From NCBI GenBank assembly GCA_026987055.1, contig JALSNL010000457.1, forward strand, positions 1 to 5,995: 5,995 bases of DNA. Reading direction: 5' to 3'. Of this stretch, positions 1-5,995 are shown piece after piece. This stretch comes from Melioribacteraceae bacterium (GTDB lineage Bacteria > Bacteroidota > Ignavibacteria > Ignavibacteriales > Melioribacteraceae). Both the position numbers and the translations under genes were made by a program. The notes under the pieces are model-generated. The model was not told where the DNA came from. It searched no databases and saw nothing but the letters and a program-made list of their open reading frames with translations. How positions within the stretch are numbered: position 1 is the stretch's first letter; each line of letters begins with the position of its first letter.

Positions 1-1502
1 GAAAACAAGGGGATGTACAAATTTTTCCTACCTGCCGGAGGTAAAGTGTAAAGTTTTTCTATAAGTTTATTCTCAAAATTTGGTGTTGATAAAATAATTG
101 GAAATTTAAAAATATTATCCGGTACTATATTATTCCAAGCAACGTTATTTAGTTTTCTCAAATACCAAGGCAAAGGCCAATAATCATTGTCTTTTGCAAT
201 TATATTAACAAATGTATCATTCCCCTTAGGTAAAGCTTTTGTAACATTTATTATTTTGTTTGATATAACAATTATATTATCAGTCGGTTGAGAATAAGTA
301 AAAGGATTTTCCGGTTGATATGGATATTTAAAAGAAGTAATATAAAGTTGATACACATTATGGAATAAAACCATAGTAATTAATATTGTGAACATATTTT
401 TTATAGTTCTTTTCCTAATCGATTTATATGTGTAGTAAATTCCTAATGCTGCAATGATTAAAAATCCAACCCAAAAATTTAAAACCAGCCAAGGTGTCTT
501 GTACGAAATAAAAGAATAAATTATTGCTTGTGTAAAACTAAAAATGGCAACGAACTTAAAAAAATAACCATTCCCGATTTTTATATTATGTGAAAATGAA
601 GAATAAAATCCTAATATTGAAAAAATAAAAATCGGAATGCTTGAATAGAAAATTAAATGATTATTTGTGTACAACATAAGTTTCAAGTAATAATACCAAG
701 GATAAATGTGATTTTGGTTTGTATTTGCTTTATTAAAATAATGACCAAAAGTTGTTATAGAATCGATAATTCCTTTGGGATTAGATAAAAAAGATGAATA
801 AAACAGAATGGAAATAACAATTGCAGTTAGGAAAACCAAACTTAAATTTAACGGAGTAATTATAATTTTCTTTCTAAAATCAACATAGATAAAACTTAAA
901 ATGATAAGTGCAACAATTGCCGAAAAGAAAATGATAATACTTGTTTCTTTTGTTGAAAATGTTAGTCCCACTAACAAGCCGGAAATAACCGACCAAATTA
1001 TTTTTTTGGTTTTAAAAAATTTATAAAATGTAAAAATACTTACATAAGAAAATGTTACCAACAAAACTTCTTGAATATAATATCTGCTGTAAAATTGTAA
1101 TACAGGAGAAGCAGAAAACAGCAGAGCAGTTAATAAAACAAATTTAGTATTATATTTATTTAACAAAAGTAGAAGTGAAATTATAAGCAACAAGGAAGTT
1201 ATTGCCGGAACCAATCTCAATGTGTATTCGTTAATTTGTTTGAGATTATGTTTCCCGCCAATAGCAGCGGAAACCAATGTGAAATAATTTAATGTTGGTC
1301 CGTGGTATTCAATGGGGTCGTACTTATAGGAATTATTTTCCAGAAGTTCACCAAACTTTATGGCATGTACAGCTTCGTCGGTATGCATCGGACGGTTATC
1401 AAGTTTGTATGTTCTTAAAAAAAATGCAAAAAAAATGACGATTACAAAAATGAAACCGTCATTTAAATTTAATATGTTATTTTTATTTACCGTAAACCGC
1501 AA
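1..1502 (-). CDS. Polytopic GT-C glycosyltransferase-like membrane protein, TIGR03663/Agl23-like (3' end outside window)
   Basis: An open frame runs without a stop from a stop codon at 1518-1520 to the left edge, so the C-terminus is missing. About 500 residues are visible. A first helix is followed by the loop RPMHTDEAVHAIKFGELLE, with the acidic pair D42-E43 (counting from the TTG at 1500-1502). An Asp-Glu pair in the first external loop is the catalytic signature of GT-C enzymes such as PMT and ArnT, which use polyprenyl-phosphate sugars. About ten more hydrophobic helices follow, then YKTPWLVLNFW near residue 334 and a soluble tail containing WPLPWYLR near residue 442. This overall pattern matches my memory of the TIGR03663 (Agl23-like) family; substrate is unknown. 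The frame has no ATG before the first helix (first is M39), so I chose TTG at 1500-1502. TTG at 1506-1508 is an alternative. Either overlaps the discoidin gene by about 20-26 bases, implying co-transcription. Confidence 0.75.
   Translation of the reverse strand, partial: MRFTVNKNNILNLNDGFIFVIVIFFAFFLRTYKLDNRPMHTDEAVHAIKFGELLENNSYKYDPIEYHGPTLNYFTLVSAAIGGKHNLKQINEYTLRLVPAITSLLLIISLLLLLNKYNTKFVLLTALLFSASPVLQFYSRYYIQEVLLVTFSYVSIFTFYKFFKTKKIIWSVISGLLVGLTFSTKETSIIIFFSAIVALIILSFIYVDFRKKIIITPLNLSLVFLTAIVISILFYSSFLSNPKGIIDSITTFGHYFNKANTNQNHIYPWYYYLKLMLYTNNHLIFYSSIPIFIFSILGFYSSFSHNIKIGNGYFFKFVAIFSFTQAIIYSFISYKTPWLVLNFWVGFLIIAALGIYYTYKSIRKRTIKNMFTILITMVLFHNVYQLYITSFKYPYQPENPFTYSQPTDNIIVISNKIINVTKALPKGNDTFVNIIAKDNDYWPLPWYLRKLNNVAWNNIVPDNIFKFPIILSTPNFENKLIEKLYTLPPAGRKNLYIPLF
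1417..1435. repeat. Two A8 homopolymer runs inside the glycosyltransferase gene
   Basis: On the plus strand there are eight A at 1417-1424 and eight A at 1428-1435, separated by TGC. On the coding strand they are T8 runs that encode Phe-rich sequence (FFAFF) in the first membrane helix of the glycosyltransferase-like protein. Runs of this length can slip during replication or be misread in sequencing. In the present sequence the frame is intact across both runs. Confidence 0.6.
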
Positions 1503-2154
1503 CCTCAATGTAATGATTTAAATCGTTACTGTTATTACCTTTACTGTATAATCTTACATATCTTGCTTTTTCACCTTTGGCATCAATAAGTTTTCCTTCG
1601 GCAGTTTCAACATAATGCCAATCTGTTCCTTTGCCTTGTCCGCTTGAATTATCCAAATCATTATTGAAAAGTGTTCTCACGTTTTTAGTAAAATCTTTAT
1701 CATCTGCAATTTGAACAATCACATCATAATAAACACGTGGTTGTTTATGATAATGCCAAACAACTATTGCATAAATATTATATTCCTTTTGCAAATCAAT
1801 TGTAATATGTTGAGTAAAAGGTCCGAGTTCAACAAAATAACCTTCATCGGCATCTTTGTCGCCATCAGTAATATAATCAATTTCTCCTATTATCGGCATT
1901 TCATCGGTACTGGTTACCGGTTTCCCTAAGGCTACATTTTTTGTCCCTTTAGGAGCAAGAAAAGGAGCTCTTGGTTTGCCAAGTGGTTTTTCCAATTTTT
2001 CTATTTGCATATTTGTAGGTGTTCCAACAAACATTGCTTTAGGTAAATCTATTTTTATAGGCACTAATTTTTGTGCAAATATATTTTGTGATGCAAAAGA
2101 AAGTAAGGAAAGTAAAATTAAGAATAGAAAAATTTTGTTATTAGATTTAAACAT
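1483..2154 (-). CDS. Secreted discoidin (F5/8 type C-like) domain protein
   Basis: This 223-residue protein has a Sec signal peptide: lysine near the N-terminus, hydrophobic residues 8-20, and probable cleavage after A27 (NIFAQKL). A proline- and lysine-rich linker spans about residues 28-71. A single beta-rich domain of about 150 residues follows. It opens with NVALGKPVTS (73-82), the classic beginning of a discoidin/F5/8 type C domain, and continues with ITDGD (95-99), HITIDLQKEYNIYAIVVWHY (116-135) and ARYVRLYS (197-204). These domains usually bind glycans or other surface ligands and are not catalytic; none of the residues seen suggests an enzyme here. There is no C-terminal anchor or obvious lipobox, so it is probably periplasmic or secreted. 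It starts 31 bases after the cytochrome b-like gene and is overlapped by the glycosyltransferase start, so it belongs to the same transcript. It could be a substrate-binding partner of the cytochrome complex. Domain call is firm, role is not. Confidence 0.85.
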   Translation of the reverse strand: MFKSNNKIFLFLILLSLLSFASQNIFAQKLVPIKIDLPKAMFVGTPTNMQIEKLEKPLGKPRAPFLAPKGTKNVALGKPVTSTDEMPIIGEIDYITDGDKDADEGYFVELGPFTQHITIDLQKEYNIYAIVVWHYHKQPRVYYDVIVQIADDKDFTKNVRTLFNNDLDNSSGQGKGTDWHYVETAEGKLIDAKGEKARYVRLYSKGNNSNDLNHYIEVAVYGK

Positions 2155-2185
2155 TTGTTTTGCCCCGTAAAAATTATGGATAAAA

Positions 2186-2836
2186 TTATTTTGAAACAGT
2201 TACCGGTTTATTTGATTTGGAAGAAACCAACGCAATATGAAAAATAAACAATAATAGAATAATAAGCGTACTGTATCTATGAATATTTAACAAAAATTCT
2301 TGTCCTTCTGTTCCGAAAATAGGAAACATACTAAGAATTATTGAAATCATTGTCGGTAAAGAAAAAAACACAATTAACCAAAAAATTAATTTCAAATAAC
2401 CATTGCTATTTAATTTACTTCTATTAATTTTCAAACTTTTTTGATCAAGCGAAATATCATTTTTATTAAAACTATTTGAATGGGCATACAAAATAATTGT
2501 AACAGCAAGAAATATCGAAAATAACGGTGCTATTGTAACATGAATTAAAAGCAATAATCCTGTTAAATCATCTCCAATAAAAATAACATTTATAAAAGCT
2601 GATAACATCATTAAAATAAAAAAGAATATTGTTGCTAGATAGAAAAATTTTTTTAGCCAATTTATTTTAGAAGGAAAATCCTTAGAACTTAATAATTTTA
2701 TTTCTTTAAATAAATTTTTGAATGATAAAAAATAATTATCGTAAATTTTATTCAAACTAATTTTTTGCTTGGATAAAAAAACAAGCAACCATATAAAAGA
2801 TATCACAATCAATATTACAGATAGAATTCTGAACAT
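2186..2836 (-). CDS. Five-helix membrane protein, probable di-haem cytochrome b-like subunit
   Basis: This 216-residue protein is very hydrophobic, with helices at roughly residues 3-22, 65-88, 92-118, 148-172 and 186-205. Basic cytoplasmic-type segments lie between helices 1 and 2 (residues 23-63) and helices 3 and 4 (120-147). Only four histidines sit at or in the helices: H99 and H119 at the two ends of helix 3, and H186 and H200 in helix 5. The 14-residue step H186-H200 (IHRYSTLIILLLFIFH) equals the spacing of haem-ligating histidines in cytochrome b helices. Helices 3 and 5 would run parallel, so H99/H186 and H119/H200 could each clamp one b haem near opposite membrane faces. The gene begins 5 bases after the multihaem cytochrome stop, suggesting coupled translation. 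The inferred role is electron transfer between quinones and that cytochrome. I cannot assign a named family; an unrelated membrane protein with chance histidines remains possible. Confidence 0.65.
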   Translation of the reverse strand: MFRILSVILIVISFIWLLVFLSKQKISLNKIYDNYFLSFKNLFKEIKLLSSKDFPSKINWLKKFFYLATIFFFILMMLSAFINVIFIGDDLTGLLLLIHVTIAPLFSIFLAVTIILYAHSNSFNKNDISLDQKSLKINRSKLNSNGYLKLIFWLIVFFSLPTMISIILSMFPIFGTEGQEFLLNIHRYSTLIILLLFIFHIALVSSKSNKPVTVSK

Positions 2837-2841
2837 AAAAT

Positions 2842-4740
2842 TTAATTTTCCTTTTTGCTTTTGTTAATAAAAACAGAATGTGATATTGATTTAAATCCTT
2901 GGAAAATATAACCGGTGAAGACAATAAAAATAATAAATGCAGATAAAATTATTATAAATTTCAACCAAGGTCTAAAGAAAAATGTAAATGAAAAAAACGA
3001 TTGATAAAGTTTGCTATTATCTTGAAATTCATTTTTGGAAATTGTAATTCCGCTTTGAGAGATAAGTGAACTTTCTATGTTAATATTTCCATTAAAAAAT
3101 GGAGACGATAATGAATGACAATCGGTACAACCGTTAACACCTAAAGCCTGAGATGCAGGTCTAACATTATGAGCTTTCTTCCAGCTATAACTTAATTCCA
3201 AAGGATTATTTGCACTTTTAAGTCGTTTATTTTTAACAGTAAAAATTTTACCGCCGGAAACAAAAACGGGAATGCCTTTTACAATTTTAAAGTTCTTTAA
3301 CGAGTCTAAAACGGAAATTACTAAACTATCGGATACTGAAGGCCACTTGCCAAAATTTGTTAAAGAATCCAAACCAAGCATTGGTCTTATTGTTTTCTCA
3401 ACAAACTTAACCGGAAGCGGAGAAATTTTGTTTTCATAATTATCAGCCCAAAAAGAAGGCCAAATTAAATTCCTCGGTTCTATCTTTTCCGAACTTGACT
3501 CTGATAAAATATTTGTTTGAATATGAGGAAAAACATCCGGTGCTTTATTTGTACCATGCATTCCAAGGAAATGATTGCGGGAAGTTTTAACAAAATTAGT
3601 TTCTTTAGAAAGTAAGTTGCCCGAATGACAAACGGTGCAAGCAAGTTTTTCAAAATGTACGGGAGGTATTCCAGCGTGTTCCGGTACCGGTGCTCCGAAT
3701 TTCCCGGTTAATTGATTGTTGTCTTCTTCTTTTTTAATATGACAACTTTCACAAGTTTTGGCTGAAGCAGTGTTAAATCCTTTAGTTAATCTCCCTTTGT
3801 TCATATTATGGTCAATTTCATTGCTATGACAATCTACACATAACAAACCGGCTTTAATATGTACGTCTTCTTCGTTTTCCAAACGGATGCTTTTGTTCGG
3901 ACTTACTATTTTTGTTGAATGACAATAATAACAATTTTCATTAGGTATCTTTTTGGTAATGTTAAAGTAAACTTTGTTCTCAGAGTCAAATTCTGTTTTT
4001 TTGTATTTTAGATTGGGTACAATAGGTGCTCTCTGATCAATACTTTGTATAGTTGTAAAATTATAGGGGTCATAATTATCAGGCATTCGAGAAGCATTTC
4101 CTTTAAATTCGGCAAATTTACTGCTAGCTGTTGCCGCCCATTTGAAATTTTTCTTTCTTATATTAGCAGCATATTCGGCTCTATCGTAATTAGGACTTTT
4201 ACTATGACAAAGTAGGCAGTTAATTTCCAATTTACCCGAAACCATCCATCTGAAATAATTTTCGGGATATTGTAAACTGTCTTCTTCGGAAATATCACCG
4301 CCTGCGTAATAAGGACCAAATCGAAATAAAAAATCCATCGGCGAAAGTTTTACATCATCAGGAGAAAAACTTCCCTTATTTTTTCTATAAGAAAGGGGAA
4401 TAACAGATAATGTAGTTGGGTCAGTATAAATCCATGGCTCCGTTTGTGTTGATGATTCCAAAGTTGTATCGTGAAAATTGAAATGGAAGCCTTTGCTAAT
4501 TTTTTCATAACTATGGCATTCGGTGGCACAAGTTTTTCTTGTTGAAAATGGTTGTGCAAACGGATCAGCCGGATCAATAGTGTTTCCGTTGTAATCATAT
4601 AACTTTAACAGATGTATATGATTGAATTTACTACCGTCTCCTTTATCACCAACTTTATATTCTTGCGAAATAATGTGTGAAAATGAAACGGAAAAAAGTA
4701 ACAACGTTAAAATATATTTTGAGGATTTATTAGTAATCAT
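2842..4740 (-). CDS. Membrane-anchored heptaheme c-type cytochrome
   Basis: This 632-residue protein begins with a signal peptide (about 1-25, ending HIISQEYKV). It holds seven covalent haem sites. The first is atypical, C71-A-T-E-C75-H76 (CX3CH). Six are standard CXXCH: C175LLC178H, C270YYC273H, C301VDC304H, C330ESC333H, C368TVC371H and C538TDC541H. All 14 cysteines are used by these sites. Free histidines near the sites (H86, H90, H294, H311, H355, H362, H390, H395, H524) could be distal ligands. Between sites six and seven lies a 165-residue stretch without cysteine, with WPSFWADN at 427-434 and PVFVSGGKIF at 491-500. One hydrophobic helix (about 592-614) followed by basic residues (KSKK) anchors the C-terminus, leaving the haem domain outside the cytoplasmic membrane. 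Its neighbours, an oxidoreductase 12 bases upstream and a cytochrome b-like gene 5 bases downstream, fit a respiratory electron carrier. No CXXCK site is present, arguing against NrfA-type nitrite reductase or octahaem tetrathionate reductase. Its electron donor or acceptor cannot be read from the sequence. Confidence 0.9.
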   Translation of the reverse strand: MITNKSSKYILTLLLFSVSFSHIISQEYKVGDKGDGSKFNHIHLLKLYDYNGNTIDPADPFAQPFSTRKTCATECHSYEKISKGFHFNFHDTTLESSTQTEPWIYTDPTTLSVIPLSYRKNKGSFSPDDVKLSPMDFLFRFGPYYAGGDISEEDSLQYPENYFRWMVSGKLEINCLLCHSKSPNYDRAEYAANIRKKNFKWAATASSKFAEFKGNASRMPDNYDPYNFTTIQSIDQRAPIVPNLKYKKTEFDSENKVYFNITKKIPNENCYYCHSTKIVSPNKSIRLENEEDVHIKAGLLCVDCHSNEIDHNMNKGRLTKGFNTASAKTCESCHIKKEEDNNQLTGKFGAPVPEHAGIPPVHFEKLACTVCHSGNLLSKETNFVKTSRNHFLGMHGTNKAPDVFPHIQTNILSESSSEKIEPRNLIWPSFWADNYENKISPLPVKFVEKTIRPMLGLDSLTNFGKWPSVSDSLVISVLDSLKNFKIVKGIPVFVSGGKIFTVKNKRLKSANNPLELSYSWKKAHNVRPASQALGVNGCTDCHSLSSPFFNGNINIESSLISQSGITISKNEFQDNSKLYQSFFSFTFFFRPWLKFIIILSAFIIFIVFTGYIFQGFKSISHSVFINKSKKEN

Positions 4741-4752
4741 ACTTTTAAAATT

Positions 4753-5995
4753 TTATACTTTAAATTCGTTTTGTTTAAATTTAACTTCTCTTTTGGCTTT
4801 AATTGCTTCATTAACTTTTAAAACGGCAACAGCTGTTTCATAACCAACATCAACCGGACAATTTAATTTTTCCTTACCTCTAATTGTATTAAAAAAGTTT
4901 TCCAAATGAGGTTTGTGATAAGGATCGCTAAATTTAATAGGTAATGTGTATTTCGGCGGAGCAGCAGTTTCCCTAACATCTAAAATTGCAGATGTGTTTT
5001 CTTTTTTCGGCTCTTCTTCGGGAGCTAAAAGAAATCCTTTATCAACCCATTTATCCCAGAGCGGAGCACTTTGTTCTTTGAAAACTCCAACTCTTCCGGC
5101 AGATTCTGAAATTGTTAACGCTCCTTGATCTCCCATAAATGTTTCAAAATAACCTTGATTACTATTTGTTGTAATCGTTTGATAAAAAGCTCTAACAATT
5201 CCATGTTCCGTTTTATATTTGAAAGTTGCAAGAACAGTATCGTACCATTCATGAGTTTTTTTATCATAATAATCAGTTCCGCCGCTAGCCATTACCGAAT
5301 ATGGCGGGACTCCAAGAAACCAAGTATAAATATCAATTTGATGAGAACCTAAGTCAACTATTGGTCCGCCTCCTAAACCTTTGTACCAACGCCAATTTCT
5401 ATGTTGATTCATATTCTTGAAACCATACTTGTGCAAAATATCCAAAGGTATTTCAAACTTTTTTGGCCAACCGTTATCAGGTTGAACGGATCTATTCCAT
5501 TGTCCGTTTACTGTTGTAATTCTTCCTAATATTTTAGCTTCTTGCAGTAAATTAAAATAAGAATGTTTGTAATATGGATTGCTGCGTCTTTGATGACCAA
5601 TTTGAACAATTTTTCCGGTTCTTTTTTGAGCTTTTACAATTTGTTTTGCTCCTTCCAATGTATTGGACATTTCTTTTTCACAATATACATGTAAACCGGC
5701 ATTCATGGAATCAACTGCATGACGTGCATGCCAAAAATCTGGTGTTGCAATTATTATTGCGTCAAGGTCTTTTTCCTTTGCCAACATTTCCCGGTAATCA
5801 GTATATGCGTTAAGTTCATGACCATATTTTTTTAAAAGTCTGTAAGCACGTCTTAAATTATATTTTTCCCAAATATCGCAAACAGCTTTAAATTTTATAT
5901 TAGGAATTTTAAGACAAGCATTCATTAAAACTTGTCCTTCTGCACCTGCACCAAGCAAGGCAACATTGATATCATTTGAGATTGAGCTTTGTGCA
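4753..5995 (-). CDS. Gfo/Idh/MocA-family NAD(P)-dependent oxidoreductase (5' end outside window)
   Basis: The frame is open through the right edge, so the start is missing; a TTG at 5956-5958 lies inside the first Rossmann strand and is not the start. Numbering from the first whole codon in the window, the protein reads AQSSISNDINVALLGAGAEG, placing the GXGXXG dinucleotide motif at 15-20. ATPDFWHARHA (83-93) is the usual end of the nucleotide-binding half. The family's EKP motif appears as E106-K107-E108 (CEKEMS), keeping the lysine but replacing proline. The C-terminal domain has NWRWYKGLGGGPIVDLGSHQ (200-219), with D214, H218 and D221 of the catalytic GGGxxxDxGxHxxD signature. Members oxidise or reduce hydroxyls of sugars, inositols and similar polyols using NAD(P). 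The visible length of 413 residues is ordinary or slightly long for the family. It ends 12 bases before the multihaem cytochrome gene, so the two are probably co-transcribed. AQS at the left of the visible sequence could be the end of an export signal, but the upstream sequence is missing. Family call is firm; substrate unknown. Confidence 0.92.
   Translation of the reverse strand, partial: AQSSISNDINVALLGAGAEGQVLMNACLKIPNIKFKAVCDIWEKYNLRRAYRLLKKYGHELNAYTDYREMLAKEKDLDAIIIATPDFWHARHAVDSMNAGLHVYCEKEMSNTLEGAKQIVKAQKRTGKIVQIGHQRRSNPYYKHSYFNLLQEAKILGRITTVNGQWNRSVQPDNGWPKKFEIPLDILHKYGFKNMNQHRNWRWYKGLGGGPIVDLGSHQIDIYTWFLGVPPYSVMASGGTDYYDKKTHEWYDTVLATFKYKTEHGIVRAFYQTITTNSNQGYFETFMGDQGALTISESAGRVGVFKEQSAPLWDKWVDKGFLLAPEEEPKKENTSAILDVRETAAPPKYTLPIKFSDPYHKPHLENFFNTIRGKEKLNCPVDVGYETAVAVLKVNEAIKAKREVKFKQNEFKV

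Noticed and set aside
1417..1435. Phase-variable frameshift in the glycosyltransferase gene
   Set aside because: The frame is intact through both T8 runs, and the alternative ATG frame stops before reaching them, so no on/off switch can be shown.
1711..1929. Plus-strand open frame inside the discoidin gene
   Set aside because: It is antisense to a gene with a clear signal peptide and domain, and its translation shows no recognisable motif.
2155..2185. Possible promoter or terminator between the cytochrome b-like and discoidin genes
   Set aside because: The 31-base gap has no hairpin followed by a T run and no convincing promoter pair; read-through is the simpler reading.
4350..4598. Minus-strand 82-codon open frame within the cytochrome gene
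   Set aside because: It lies in an alternative frame over the first haem site of the cytochrome, whose own frame has motifs on both sides.
2842..4740. Octahaem tetrathionate reductase, hydroxylamine oxidoreductase or NrfA nitrite reductase identity
   Set aside because: There are seven haem sites with all cysteines accounted for, no CXXCK catalytic haem, and a C-terminal membrane anchor.
5125..5813. Plus-strand open frames opposite the oxidoreductase
   Set aside because: They are antisense to conserved Rossmann and catalytic motifs, and their translations look like shadow sequence.

Overview
The window is visibly AT-rich. Every gene I can support lies on the minus strand, packed end to end with gaps of only 5 to 31 bases or a short overlap, so it reads as part of one operon transcribed from right to left. 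Three features suggest a member of the Bacteroidota/Ignavibacteriota (FCB) group: A/T-rich leaders without Shine-Dalgarno sequences before the ATG starts, signal peptides ending in AQ or SQ, and heavy use of AAA, AAT, TTT and ATT codons. This is inference from style; no phylogenetic marker gene is present.

Layout in transcription order: (1) a Gfo/Idh/MocA-family NAD(P)-dependent oxidoreductase (right edge to 4753, 5' end outside the window); (2) a secreted, C-terminally membrane-anchored heptaheme c-type cytochrome (4740 to 2842) whose first haem site is an atypical CX3CH; (3) a small five-helix membrane protein with paired histidines, probably a di-haem cytochrome b-like quinone-linked subunit (2836 to 2186); (4) a secreted discoidin (F5/8 type C-like) protein (2154 to 1483); (5) a polytopic GT-C-fold glycosyltransferase-like protein resembling the TIGR03663/Agl23 family (about 1502 to the left edge, 3' end outside the window), which appears to use a TTG start overlapping the discoidin gene.

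How they may work together (inference): genes 2 and 3 form a plausible membrane electron-transfer pair, with a b-haem protein exchanging electrons between the quinone pool and a multihaem c cytochrome outside the cytoplasmic membrane. The sugar-type oxidoreductase and the discoidin protein suggest a carbohydrate or glycoside substrate. The residues just upstream of the Rossmann fold (AQSSISND) leave open that the oxidoreductase is itself exported, which would put a redox enzyme beside the cytochrome. The glycosyltransferase may be a co-transcribed passenger or may modify a surface product.

There is no stretch over 300 bases without a gene. I saw no RNA genes, CRISPR arrays, insertion sequences or convincing terminators. 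Promoters are presumably upstream of the right edge.
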